Assembly (NCBI RefSeq): GCF_001428005.1
Contig: NZ_LMSB01000011.1
Location: forward strand, 24,610 to 79,548
Reading direction: 5' to 3'
Length of the DNA: 54,939 nt
Source of the DNA: Arthrobacter sp. Soil736
GTDB lineage: Bacteria > Actinomycetota > Actinomycetes > Actinomycetales > Micrococcaceae
The position numbers and the translations under genes were made by a program. Below, one piece after another: positions 35,231-43,886 of the stretch. The number at the start of each line of letters is the position of its first letter. Position 1 is the first letter of the stretch. The notes below the pieces were generated by a model. It was not told the origin of the DNA and ran no database searches. It saw only the letters and a list, made by a program, of their open reading frames with translations.

Positions 35231-35932
35231 TCACACGCGTGCCAGTCCCTGCGCCTCATCCGGCGACGGGGTTTCGGCCACACGCTCATCGAAATGGGTG
35301 GCCAGCAGCTCACCGGAGTGCATGATGTGCTCTTCCATTTCGCGGCGTGCGGTGTCCGCGTCCCTTGAACGGATCGCATCCAGGAGCTTGGAGTGGTCAT
35401 CCACCGTGGCCTGGGGCCAGCCCTGGATGTTGGCGTAAAAACGCCGCGGCACGTACCGGGAAACGAGGCCCATCACCCAGATGATTTTGCGGGAGTCGGC
35501 AAGGAGGTTGATTTCCCGGTGGAAGGCGTGGTTCTTCTCCTCGAGCAGCACTTCGTCGTGCCTGGTCGCCGCCGCGATCAGCTCGTGGTGCAGGGCCTCG
35601 AGCTCGGCAAGGTTGTCTGCCGTGGCATTTAGTGTGGCCCGGGCGGCAAGCTCGCCGCCTATCAGGGCCTGGACCCGGAAAATGTCCCGGATGTCCTTCC
35701 CCGTCAGCGGCGCCACCTGGAACCCTTTGCGGGGCACCAGTTCAAGGAATCCTTCCACCCGCAGGGATTGCAGGGCCTCCCTGACAGGTGTGGTCGAGAT
35801 TTGCAGGGCTTCACCCAGGACTTCCGGACGCACCTGCGTGCCGGGGCGGAGGCTGCCGGACATGATCAGGGCGCGAATGTAGGACGAGGCTTCATCGCTT
35901 AGCTGCGGACGCACACGCTTGCGTTCACTCAT
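35231..35932 (-). CDS. GntR-family transcriptional regulator (FadR/FCD subfamily)
   Basis: 233-residue regulator with an N-terminal winged helix (LSDEASSYIRALIMSGSLRP, VLGEALQISTTPVREALQSL) and an all-helical FCD effector domain. The metal-type residues lie in EEKNHAFHREINLLA and ATVDDHSKLLDAIRS. FCD regulators usually bind carboxylates and control neighbouring catabolic or transport genes. The gene stands upstream of the MHS transporter and downstream of the TAXI gene on the same strand. Confidence 0.91.
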   Translation of the reverse strand: MSERKRVRPQLSDEASSYIRALIMSGSLRPGTQVRPEVLGEALQISTTPVREALQSLRVEGFLELVPRKGFQVAPLTGKDIRDIFRVQALIGGELAARATLNATADNLAELEALHHELIAAATRHDEVLLEEKNHAFHREINLLADSRKIIWVMGLVSRYVPRRFYANIQGWPQATVDDHSKLLDAIRSRDADTARREMEEHIMHSGELLATHFDERVAETPSPDEAQGLARV

Positions 35933-35986
35933 GGTTCTTTCTCTTTCTGCTTAGCTACAACCCAAATTACGGCATCTGCGGCGAAG

Positions 35987-36937
35987 TTAACCGTGATGGC
36001 GGCGGTAGGCTGCTGCCGCTCCCGGATGGAGTTGCACTCCGGAGGTGTAGATCAACGAACGCGTGTCCAGATACTGCACGCCTGCGGTGCCCGCGGGAAC
36101 CAGCTCGGAAGACTTGTTTATCAGGACATCGACGATCCTGCCCACTACGTCCTCAGGCAGATCAGAACGGGCCAACAGGAGGCTGGCGATGCCGATGGAA
36201 CCGACCTCGCCGGCGGAACCGTACAGGCCTTTTGCCAATCTGACCGGCTGATACACCGGACCGTATTGCTTCTGCATGGTCTGCAGTTCGCCGGAGAGGT
36301 CGAGGAGCCGGATGCCGGAGGCGGGCCCGCGTCCGCCGCTCGTGTCCATTTCCGGGTGGGGCACTCCGCCGGCAATAAGGGCGGCGTCGACGCGGCCGCT
36401 GGCGAGTGCATCCAGGACCCCGGTGATGGGAACCGGCCGGACCCGCACCGCCGCCTCGCTGAGGCCGCCGGCCGACAGCAACAGGCGCCCTGCCCTGGCG
36501 GTGGCTGAACTGGCTCCGAGGCTAACCGTTCGCCCGCGCAGGTCAGCGAGGGCGCGAATCGTCGAATCCGCGGGCACAGCCAGCTGAAGGTAGTTCAGGT
36601 AGACCCGGCCCACTGCACGCAAACCTTCCTTCTCCGTCATGGCGACGTCGGCCAAAGCCAGGGCCAGGTCCAGACGGCCGGCCAGGAGGTCCGCTATGTT
36701 CTCGACCGAGCCCCCTGTTATCCGCGGCTCGAGCGTGAAACCCACATCGGAGCGTGAAACGGCACCCGCCAGCGACTGCCCGAAATCGTAGAAAAAACCG
36801 CGGTTCTCGGCTGTGCCGAGGCTGAAGACCCGTACCGGCGGCTGGCACCCTCCCAAGGCGATGCCGGATGCCAGGACGGTGAGGCCGGCGAGCATGGCCC
36901 GTCGGGAGATGTGCAATCCCATGTCGCTGCGCCGCAT
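35987..36937 (-). CDS. TAXI-family substrate-binding lipoprotein linked to a two-component system
   Basis: 316-residue TRAP-associated extracytoplasmic immunogenic (TAXI) protein. The N-terminus has a twin-arginine-like ISRRAML and a lipobox ALGGC (Cys 31). Later segments are typical of the fold: ITGGSVENIADLLAGRLDLA, LADLRGRTVSLGASSATARA and a pocket around PITGVLDALASGRVDAALI. TAXI proteins bind glutamate, 2-oxoacids or similar acids. No TRAP permease is nearby; instead the ATG overlaps the histidine kinase stop by one base (TGATG), so translation is coupled. It probably feeds ligand information to the kinase rather than transporting it (inference). Confidence 0.87.
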   Translation of the reverse strand: MRRSDMGLHISRRAMLAGLTVLASGIALGGCQPPVRVFSLGTAENRGFFYDFGQSLAGAVSRSDVGFTLEPRITGGSVENIADLLAGRLDLALALADVAMTEKEGLRAVGRVYLNYLQLAVPADSTIRALADLRGRTVSLGASSATARAGRLLLSAGGLSEAAVRVRPVPITGVLDALASGRVDAALIAGGVPHPEMDTSGGRGPASGIRLLDLSGELQTMQKQYGPVYQPVRLAKGLYGSAGEVGSIGIASLLLARSDLPEDVVGRIVDVLINKSSELVPAGTAGVQYLDTRSLIYTSGVQLHPGAAAAYRRHHG

Positions 36938-38454
36938 CAGCCGGATGCCTTCGTCCGCTTTGAGGCCCGTTCCTTGGGCGCTGCAGCTTGAACCGGGGTT
37001 GCTTCAACCGGGCGCGGAAAAGACATGGTGACGGTAAGGCCTCCTCCTGGAGTTTCCTGGAGCGCCAGCTCGCCGCCGTTGGTTTCCACCAGGGCTTCAA
37101 CGATGGATAGTCCCAAACCGGTGCCACCGGGGCGCGTGCTTTCTCCCGGCTCGCCGCCCGGGCGCCTGCCCCGAAAGAACCGCCGCGTGACCAGGTCCAG
37201 CTCATCGCCGGGCACCCCCACGCCGTCGTCCGCAACCGTGATGACCGTCTGCGATCCGGCTTCCGGCTCCGGCCCGGAATTCGACCCAATCGAAATCCGC
37301 ACGGCTGTTCCACGCCCCGAGTATTTGCAGGCGTTGTCGAAAAGCACATCGAAGACCTGCTCCAGATCTCCTGCGCTTACCTGCGCCACAAGTTCTTCAG
37401 GTGCCTCACGGACATGGAAAGCGGTACCGGACTCCGCGGCCGTGCTGTGCCAGAAATCTGCGCGTTCGACGGCGACAAGGTACGGAACGCAGGTGCGTTC
37501 GCCTTGGGTGCCCTCCGCCCGCGGCGTCTCGGCGACCGACAGCGCCAGCAGATCATCCAGGATCTCCTGCAGGCGGAGCGTCTCACCCAGGGCGCGCCCG
37601 TAGCCTGGTTTCCCCTCACCCCGGACCAGCGGTCCAAGCAGGTCCAGCCGGAGCTGGAGGGCGGCCAGCGGGTTTCGGAGCTGGTGGGCCGTATCGGCGA
37701 TCAGCCTGCGTTGCGCGTCCGCAGACGCATGGACCGTCGCCGCCATCCTTTCGAACGCCTTCGAAAGCGCGCGTAGCTCCGGCGGACCGCTCCGGCCTGA
37801 ATCCGACGATGAGGCGGCGCTCCCGGTGACACCTGCGACAAACGGAAGGCTGTTCGTCACCTGCTCGATGCGGGTGCTGACTTCCTCAAGAGGACGAAGC
37901 ACCCACCGGCTGACCCAGAGCGCAAGCGCGCCGAAGCCGACCACCGCCGCCAGGAATCCCACGACTATGAGAGCCCACCCCTGAAGGATGTCTCCGCGGG
38001 CGCGCCCGGTCGAGGCGACAATCACGACGGCGCCGTTGACCTGGGCCCCCGTTCCGATGGGCTTGGCGAAGACGACAGTTTCCGGGCTCCACGGTGTCAG
38101 CAGCTCCACGGCCGAGGACCGTTCATTCCGCAGTGCGCGGCCAATAGCGGATGACACCACCGGATCCTCAAGGCTTGTGCCCACGGTGCGGGGCGCTCCT
38201 CCCCGTGTCGAGACCACCGCCAGGGCTTCGCCGTAAAGGGCGTGGTACGCATCGATTTCTTCAAGGAGGAGGCCGGGGCTGCTGCTCCTGACGTATCCGT
38301 CCGCAAGGTCGGCGAAGCGTTGGAGATCCGCATCCCGGCTGAGGACGAATTCGCGTGTCCTTACGTCGGCTATGGACGCCGCGAGGGGGAAGGCAAAGGC
38401 CGTGACGGCGATGGCGCCAAGAACGGCCAGGACCAGGAGCAGGCGGCTTCTCAT
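36937..38454 (-). CDS. Sensor histidine kinase
   Basis: 505-residue membrane kinase. Helix 1 is about residues 5-28, an extracytoplasmic sensor of about 130 residues follows, and helix 2 is about 158-180. A HAMP linker holds LRPLEEVSTRIEQV. The HisKA domain has phosphoacceptor H257 in DTAHQLRNPLAALQ, and the ATPase domain has FDVLFDNACKYS, ADDGVGVPGDELD and GGTGLGLSIVEALV. It is encoded 5 bp after the response regulator and is coupled to the TAXI lipoprotein gene. The H-box motif HQLRNP is common in TctE-like kinases of carboxylate uptake. Confidence 0.93.
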   Translation of the reverse strand: MRSRLLLVLAVLGAIAVTAFAFPLAASIADVRTREFVLSRDADLQRFADLADGYVRSSSPGLLLEEIDAYHALYGEALAVVSTRGGAPRTVGTSLEDPVVSSAIGRALRNERSSAVELLTPWSPETVVFAKPIGTGAQVNGAVVIVASTGRARGDILQGWALIVVGFLAAVVGFGALALWVSRWVLRPLEEVSTRIEQVTNSLPFVAGVTGSAASSSDSGRSGPPELRALSKAFERMAATVHASADAQRRLIADTAHQLRNPLAALQLRLDLLGPLVRGEGKPGYGRALGETLRLQEILDDLLALSVAETPRAEGTQGERTCVPYLVAVERADFWHSTAAESGTAFHVREAPEELVAQVSAGDLEQVFDVLFDNACKYSGRGTAVRISIGSNSGPEPEAGSQTVITVADDGVGVPGDELDLVTRRFFRGRRPGGEPGESTRPGGTGLGLSIVEALVETNGGELALQETPGGGLTVTMSFPRPVEATPVQAAAPKERASKRTKASG

Positions 38455-38459
38455 GGTTC

Positions 38460-39119
38460 CTAGCCGATCCAGCGGTAGCCGAAGCCGCGGATGGTCTCGA
38501 TCAGCGCGGGACGGCCAAGCTTGGCACGGAGCGCTGTCATATGGACATCGAGGGACCGGGAGACGGCCACGAAGGCATCCCCCCAGATCTGGTCCATCAG
38601 CTGCTGCCTGCTGACGGCTGTGCCAGGGTTGTCGACCAGCGCCGCCAGCAGTTCGAATTCCTTGGTCGTAAGCGGCACGGGGGAGCCCGCCACGGTCAGG
38701 GACCGGCCTGCCAGGTCAATGGCCACGTCTCCGAACTGGCGGACCTGGGCAGGGGACTCCCTGACGCGGCTGGCGCGCCTTCGGATGGTTTCGATCCGGG
38801 CCAGCAGCTCAGTCATCCGGGCGGGCTTAACCAGATAGTCGTCGGCGCCGTTCCGGAGGCCGCGCACCACCGACCGTTCATCGTCGCGGGCGGTAAGGAT
38901 GATGACGGGCACTGCCGACACCTGGCGGAGGTTGCGGAGGACCTCGATGCCGTCCATGTCGGGGAGGCCGAGATCCAGGAGAACGAGGTCGAAGTCCGGA
39001 TGCCGCGTCAAAATGTCGGCGCCACGTGACATGCGCTCTGCGGCGATCCGGTTCGCCGTCAACGCATCAACCAATGCGCTGGCAACACCGTCGTCGTCCT
39101 CGACGACCCCAATACGCAT
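38460..39119 (-). CDS. OmpR-family response regulator
   Basis: 219-residue regulator. The receiver domain has the acidic pocket EDDD near residue 8, phosphoacceptor D49 in VLLDLGLPDMDG and the conserved lysine K98 in YLVKPA. The C-terminal winged helix (TTKEFELLAALVDNPGTAVS, ALRAKLGRPALIETIRGFGY) binds DNA. The start ATG at 39119 has an AAAGGAG ribosome site. It is the first gene of the RR-HK-TAXI unit. Targets are unknown; the adjacent Kgd-like operon or the MHS transporter are candidates. Confidence 0.94.
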   Translation of the reverse strand: MRIGVVEDDDGVASALVDALTANRIAAERMSRGADILTRHPDFDLVLLDLGLPDMDGIEVLRNLRQVSAVPVIILTARDDERSVVRGLRNGADDYLVKPARMTELLARIETIRRRASRVRESPAQVRQFGDVAIDLAGRSLTVAGSPVPLTTKEFELLAALVDNPGTAVSRQQLMDQIWGDAFVAVSRSLDVHMTALRAKLGRPALIETIRGFGYRWIG

Positions 39120-39143
39120 TGCGGTGGCTCCTTTCAGCGCCCG

Positions 39144-39168
39144 GGCGGTGCAGGGGTCCTGCACCGCC
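39144..39168. terminator. Hairpin between Kgd-like gene and response regulator gene
   Basis: Perfect 11-bp stem GGCGGTGCAGG / CCTGCACCGCC with a 3-nt loop, about 65 bp past the Kgd-like stop and 24 bp before the response regulator start. There is no clear U-tract on the coding strand, so it may be a Rho-assisted terminator for the upstream operon or a 5'-leader stem for the regulator. Confidence 0.55.
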
Positions 39169-39232
39169 TTGCGCGTGTGGTTACTTTAGGCCTCGACAGG
39201 ACGGGTGGGCCACTGCCGGAGCCTACGCTGTC

Positions 39233-42200
39233 CTAGCCGACCCGGTAGTCGACTTCTCCGACCTGGGCGGCTGTTGCCAGCAGCCGCTCCTGTGCGGTTT
39301 TGTGCTGATTCGAGTAGCCTTCCGCCGGGGAGGCGGCCTCCGGCCTGCCCACGAATCCGAGACTGAACCTGCCCAGTCCCATCTTCAACAGCTTCGGCAG
39401 GGCGTAGGTCCAGGCGCCCATGTTTTCCGGCTCTTCCTGGACCCAGACGATCTGCTCCAGCTGCGTCGCCGCCGCGACTTCCCGCATGATCTCCTCGTGG
39501 GGGAAGGGATACAGGCTTTCGAGCCGAAGGAGCCGGACGCCGTCGCCGAGCCTGTCCTTGATTTCGACGCCGATCTTTCCGGAGCACAGCAGCAGCCGCC
39601 GGGCCTCGTGGCCGGGCGCCCCGTCCGCCAGGACCGGCCGGAACCGGGCCGGCGAGAACTCTGCGACAGGGGACTTTGCCGACTCCGCCCGCAGGAGGGA
39701 CTTCGGTGTGAAGATGATGTGCGGACGCGGGTCCTCCATCGCGGCCGCCGTAACAAGGGCGGCGAAATACTGGGCTGCGGTGGTGGGGATGAGGATGCGG
39801 GAGTTGTCCCGGGCCGCTAGCTGCAGGAAGCGCTCCAGCCGGGCCGAGGAATGCTCCGGGCCGGCGCCTTCCCAGCCATGAGGCAGGAGGACCACAAACC
39901 TGCCGTCGCGGCCCCACTTGTCCCTGCCGGCCATGACGAACTGGTCGAACATCACCTGGGCGACGTTGACGAAGTCACCGAACTGGGCTTCCCAGATCTG
40001 CAGGGAGGCGGGGTTCGTGCGGCCGTAGCCGTACTCAAACCCCACTGTGGCGACTTCCGTGAGTGGCGTGTTGGCCACGAGGAAGGGGGCCTTGTCGAAC
40101 GCCAGCCGCTCGGCCTTGTTACCGGTATCGGCGTCGTGGACAACGATGTGCCGGTGGCTGAAGGTGCCCCGTTCGACGTCTTCGCCCGTGAGCCGGACGG
40201 GTGTGCCGGCTTCGTTGATGAGTTTCAGCGCCAGCAACTCCGCCTGGCCCCAGTCAACCAGGGAGTCCTGCGCACGCAGGGACCTCCTCTTGTTGAATTG
40301 ACGCATCAGTTTGGGGTGGATCTCAAAGTCGGGGCGGTCCTGCTCGGCTTCGTCCAGCACCTGAAGGGCCCACGCCGGCGCAGCGCCGTGCAGCGCTCGC
40401 TGAACCTCGGGCCGCGCCGCCAGATGCTGGGTAATGACGGTGTTGAGGTCGAACGTCCTGGCCCGGTCAAGGGCATCGACGAGCCGCAGTCGCTCAGCGG
40501 TCCGCGTTTCGGCAACGTAATCGCCTGAGATAAGTCCTGAAGCTTCGAGCTTGGCGGCGTAAATCTCGTGGACAGGCGGGTGCTCGTCGATGTCCGCGTA
40601 GTAGACCGGCTGGGTGTAGCGCGGTTCGTCGGTTTCGTTGTGCCCGTGCCGGCGGTAGCCCTGCACATGGATGACGATGTCCTTGCCGAAGCGCTCGCGG
40701 TATTCGAAGGCGATCCTTGCGGCTACCAGGTTGGCGTCGATGTCGTCGGCGTCGGTGTGGATGACGGGAACATCGAACCCCTTGACGACGTCGGAGGGCC
40801 ATGCCGTGGAGCGGAGCTGGAACGGTGTTGCGGTGAAGCCGAGCCGATTGTCCTGGACAATGTGCACCGTTCCGCCGACGTTGTAAGGGGCCAGGCTCTG
40901 CAGGTTGAACGTCTCGTAGACGACGCCCTGGCCCGTGAAGGCAGCGTCGCCGTGGAGAAGGACGGGCAGCACCCGGTGGCGGGCCTGTTCCCTCGACTCG
41001 CCGCTGGCCACGAGCTCGTCCTGCTTGGCACGCGCGGCGCCGAGAGCGACCGGTGAAACGAACTCAAGGTGGCTGGGGTTTTGCTCGAGCATGACGCTGA
41101 TGGATGATCCGTCGACGTCGGCGAAGGTGCCCTTGCCGCCGAGGTGCTGGCGGACGTCGCCTGACGGGGCATGCACGGTGGCCTGCGCGGTGGGGAGGAA
41201 TTCGGCGAAAATCCTTTCCATGGGCCAATTAAGGACGTGGGCCATGATGCTCAGCCGTCCGCGGTGTGCCATCCCCAAGACGGTATCGGAATAGCCTGCA
41301 GAGGCCGCGTGGCCGGTCATCTCCGCCAGGGCCACGATGGTTGCCTCAAGCCCCTGGACCGAGAGGGTCTTCTGTCCGAGGAACTGGGTCTGCAGGTACG
41401 CCTCGAAGACATCGATCTCGGTCGAGAGCCGCAGGGCCTGAAGCCTGCGGGAGGGGGATGGGGCCGGGGTGCCGTTCCTGAGGAGATCGGACAGCCACTT
41501 GCGGGTTTCCGGATCGGAGAGGTGCCCGAATTCAACTTCGACGCCCTGGGGAAGCCAGGACCCTTCGTCGCGTGCCCGCACCGGTTCGAGCCGGGCAACG
41601 GTGGCGCTTCCGGTGCTGCTGAACTCGGCCAGCCTCACGTCGTCATGGTCGGATCCTGCCTGGGTGGGAAGGCCCAGCAGCGGCCCGCCCCGGTCCGCCT
41701 GCAGTTCGCTTTCGAGTTCGGCCAGGAACTCGGGGGAGCGCAGGAGTTTTTCAACGGTTCCCAGGAACAGCCCCGAGTCCGCGCCCTGGATGGCGCGGTG
41801 GTCATAGGTGGAGGACAGCGTGAGCACCGGGTTGACGGGGTGGGTCTCTGACAGCGTCTCCAGGCCTGCCGGCACGCCGATTGCACCGGCGGCGACGATG
41901 ATGCCGGGCCCGGGCGGCAGCAGGGGAACACCTGTGGTTGACCCGAACCGGCCGGTGCTGGTGAGGATGAGCGTGGCACCGCGGAGATCGGCGACGGCGA
42001 TCGATCCGGCACGGCAGGCTTCGGACAGTTCGCCGAGCCGGTCAGCGAAGACCGGGAAGGTCAGGCTGGCGGCGTCCCGGATAACCGGGACCATGATCGA
42101 GTGGCCGGCAGCGGTTTCGACGTCGACTGCGACGCCCAGGTTCACGGTTGCCTCTTCGACCAGCACCAAGTCGGTGCCGGCCGACTCGATCCGCCTCCTG

Positions 42201-42490
42201 GCCGCCGGCACGTCGTGCTGCGCGGCCCGGGCCATGGCGCAGGCGAGGACGGCGGCGATGGGAACGCTGAAGCCCTGTCCCCGCAGCTTCTCCCGCCACT
42301 TCATGAGGGCTGACACCTCAAAGGTGCGGATCGTGGAGGCGGTCGGAATGCTGAGGCTGGCGTCCATGTTCCGGGCCATGGCAGCTGCCCGGCCGCGGAG
42401 GGGGCGCCGAATATCGCCGGCAGCCTTCCCGCTGTCAGCGGGTGCTGGATCGGCGGGGCTGGAATCGGGTGTCGATACGTTTTGAAGCAT
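39233..42490 (-). CDS. Kgd/OdhA-like 2-oxoacid dehydrogenase, fused E2o-E1o, divergent paralog
   Basis: 1085-residue protein with an acyltransferase (E2o-like) domain at about 30-270, catalytic H231 in STYDHRAIQGADSG, followed by a thiamine-diphosphate E1o domain. E1o marks are MAHRGRLSIMAHVLNWP, the ThDP motif start HGDAAFTGQG (D515), YRRHGHNETDEP, WEAQFGDFVNVAQ and LPHGWEGAGPEHSSAR. Actinobacterial Kgd/OdhA is about 1230-1270 residues. This one lacks the long N-terminal segment before E2o, and the usual NNQxGF reads DNRLGF. It is not with TCA genes but 21 bp after an acyl-CoA dehydrogenase gene, so it likely decarboxylates a different 2-oxoacid to an acyl-CoA or aldehyde. True 2-oxoglutarate dehydrogenase is the alternative. 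Confidence 0.87.
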   Translation of the reverse strand: MLQNVSTPDSSPADPAPADSGKAAGDIRRPLRGRAAAMARNMDASLSIPTASTIRTFEVSALMKWREKLRGQGFSVPIAAVLACAMARAAQHDVPAARRRIESAGTDLVLVEEATVNLGVAVDVETAAGHSIMVPVIRDAASLTFPVFADRLGELSEACRAGSIAVADLRGATLILTSTGRFGSTTGVPLLPPGPGIIVAAGAIGVPAGLETLSETHPVNPVLTLSSTYDHRAIQGADSGLFLGTVEKLLRSPEFLAELESELQADRGGPLLGLPTQAGSDHDDVRLAEFSSTGSATVARLEPVRARDEGSWLPQGVEVEFGHLSDPETRKWLSDLLRNGTPAPSPSRRLQALRLSTEIDVFEAYLQTQFLGQKTLSVQGLEATIVALAEMTGHAASAGYSDTVLGMAHRGRLSIMAHVLNWPMERIFAEFLPTAQATVHAPSGDVRQHLGGKGTFADVDGSSISVMLEQNPSHLEFVSPVALGAARAKQDELVASGESREQARHRVLPVLLHGDAAFTGQGVVYETFNLQSLAPYNVGGTVHIVQDNRLGFTATPFQLRSTAWPSDVVKGFDVPVIHTDADDIDANLVAARIAFEYRERFGKDIVIHVQGYRRHGHNETDEPRYTQPVYYADIDEHPPVHEIYAAKLEASGLISGDYVAETRTAERLRLVDALDRARTFDLNTVITQHLAARPEVQRALHGAAPAWALQVLDEAEQDRPDFEIHPKLMRQFNKRRSLRAQDSLVDWGQAELLALKLINEAGTPVRLTGEDVERGTFSHRHIVVHDADTGNKAERLAFDKAPFLVANTPLTEVATVGFEYGYGRTNPASLQIWEAQFGDFVNVAQVMFDQFVMAGRDKWGRDGRFVVLLPHGWEGAGPEHSSARLERFLQLAARDNSRILIPTTAAQYFAALVTAAAMEDPRPHIIFTPKSLLRAESAKSPVAEFSPARFRPVLADGAPGHEARRLLLCSGKIGVEIKDRLGDGVRLLRLESLYPFPHEEIMREVAAATQLEQIVWVQEEPENMGAWTYALPKLLKMGLGRFSLGFVGRPEAASPAEGYSNQHKTAQERLLATAAQVGEVDYRVG

Positions 42491-42511
42491 GATTATCTTT
42501 CCGAAGCGGTC

Positions 42512-43672
42512 TCAGTAGGAGCGGGGCAGGCCGAGGACCTTGTGGGCAATGAAGTTCTTGATCATGTTGTTGTTCACGGGGGCCACCTGGAACATGCGCG
42601 TTTCGCGGAACTTGCGTTCGACGTCGTATTCGTCCACAAAGCCGTAGCCGCCATGGGTGTCCAGGCAGGCGTTGGCGGCCGCCCAACTGGCTTCGGAAGA
42701 GAGGTGCTTGGCCATGTTGGCTTCGGCGCCGCACGGTTCGCCGGCGTCGAACAGCCGGGCAGCTTCGTAGCGCATCATGTCTGCCGCGCGGACCTTCATG
42801 TACGCGTCCGCGATCGGGAACTGGACTCCCTGGTTGGAGCCGATTTTCCGGCCAAACACCTCACGGCTGTTGGCGTAGTCAACCGCCCGCTGCGTGAACC
42901 AGTAGCCGTCGCCCACGGCTTCCGCCGAGAGCAGGATGCGTTCGGCATTCCAGCCGTCCAGGACATAGCGGAAGCCTCTGCCCACCTGGCCGATCACTGC
43001 GGATGCGGGTACGCGCATGCCCTGGTACCAAACCTGGTTGGTTGCGTAGTTGAACATGGTCCGGACCTTGACGACCTTGAGCGTGTTGGGCTGTTCCTCC
43101 CGAACCTGCCGCAGATCCACCAGGAACAGCGTCAGGCCGTCGGTCTTGTCCGTCCCCTTCGTGGCCGTGCGGGCGAGCACGAACGCGAGGTCCGACTCCT
43201 CAATCCGGCTGGTCCAGCTCTTGTGGCCGGTGATGATGAAGTGATCACCGTCCGGGACGGCTTCCGTTTCGATGCTGGTGGTGTCGGAGCCGGCCTTGTC
43301 CTCGGTGATCGAAAAGGCCTGCAGGCGCAGCTTCCCGGCCGCGATCTGGGGAAGATATTCATTCTTTTGCGCGTCGTTGCCGTGCCTCAGCAGCGCACCC
43401 ATCGTGTACATCTGCGCGTGGCAGGCGGCCGAATGCCCTCCGGACTTGTTGATCTCCTCCATGATGACGCTTGCCTCGGTCAGGCCCAGACCCAGTCCGC
43501 CGTACGCGGCGGGAATGAGCGCGGAGAGCAGGCCCGCTTCAGTGAGGGTGTCCACAAACTCCTGCGGATACCGGCGGTTCCGGTCCGTCTCCCGCCAGTA
43601 TTCGTCAGGGAACCTGGCGCAGAGTTCGCGGGTCTGCTGGCGCAGCTGCTCAATTGAGATAGGTGTGGGCAT
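42512..43672 (-). CDS. Acyl-CoA dehydrogenase
   Basis: 386-residue FAD enzyme with the full family fold: LIPAAYGGLGLGLTEASVI, the flavin segment AFSITEDKAGSDTTS, and TGHKSWTSRI, with HGGYGFVDEYDVERKFRETR near the C-terminus. The position of the usual MCAD catalytic glutamate (YEG) reads VAPVN, while a glutamate (E244) sits in NAERILLSAE, where isovaleryl-CoA dehydrogenase has its base. A methyl-branched acyl-CoA such as 2-methylsuccinyl-CoA would fit (inference). The ATG at 43672 has an AAGGAG ribosome site. It is the first gene of an operon with the Kgd-like gene and divergent from the MaoC-CitE-CoA transferase operon. Confidence 0.9.
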   Translation of the reverse strand: MPTPISIEQLRQQTRELCARFPDEYWRETDRNRRYPQEFVDTLTEAGLLSALIPAAYGGLGLGLTEASVIMEEINKSGGHSAACHAQMYTMGALLRHGNDAQKNEYLPQIAAGKLRLQAFSITEDKAGSDTTSIETEAVPDGDHFIITGHKSWTSRIEESDLAFVLARTATKGTDKTDGLTLFLVDLRQVREEQPNTLKVVKVRTMFNYATNQVWYQGMRVPASAVIGQVGRGFRYVLDGWNAERILLSAEAVGDGYWFTQRAVDYANSREVFGRKIGSNQGVQFPIADAYMKVRAADMMRYEAARLFDAGEPCGAEANMAKHLSSEASWAAANACLDTHGGYGFVDEYDVERKFRETRMFQVAPVNNNMIKNFIAHKVLGLPRSY

Positions 43673-43886
43673 CTTTGCTCCTTTTGGCTTGGTCGGCTGC
43701 CTTCTCGACGGCCCTCTGCAACGACGATACATAATATATTCACGTGCTGGCAAGAGTTTTGAACGAATCATTTCCCGCTTGAAACCTTGACATTGCAGGG
43801 CAAGAGAGGGAATCCTGAAGTCAATGCAGAATATATTTGCCGTACGGATGGTCTCTGGGCGGCAGGAAACCAAGGGAGATTGATTC
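43673..43886. promoter_or_regulatory. Divergent promoter region of the branched-dicarboxylate island
   Basis: 214 bp between the acyl-CoA dehydrogenase and MaoC genes. It is the most AT-rich stretch nearby, with two copies of an AATATATT core, at about 43733-43740 and 43830-43837, and a TTGACA (43787-43792) on the + strand. The two cores probably belong to the two opposing promoters or to a shared operator. No clear -10 at ideal spacing to TTGACA is seen. Confidence 0.5.
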
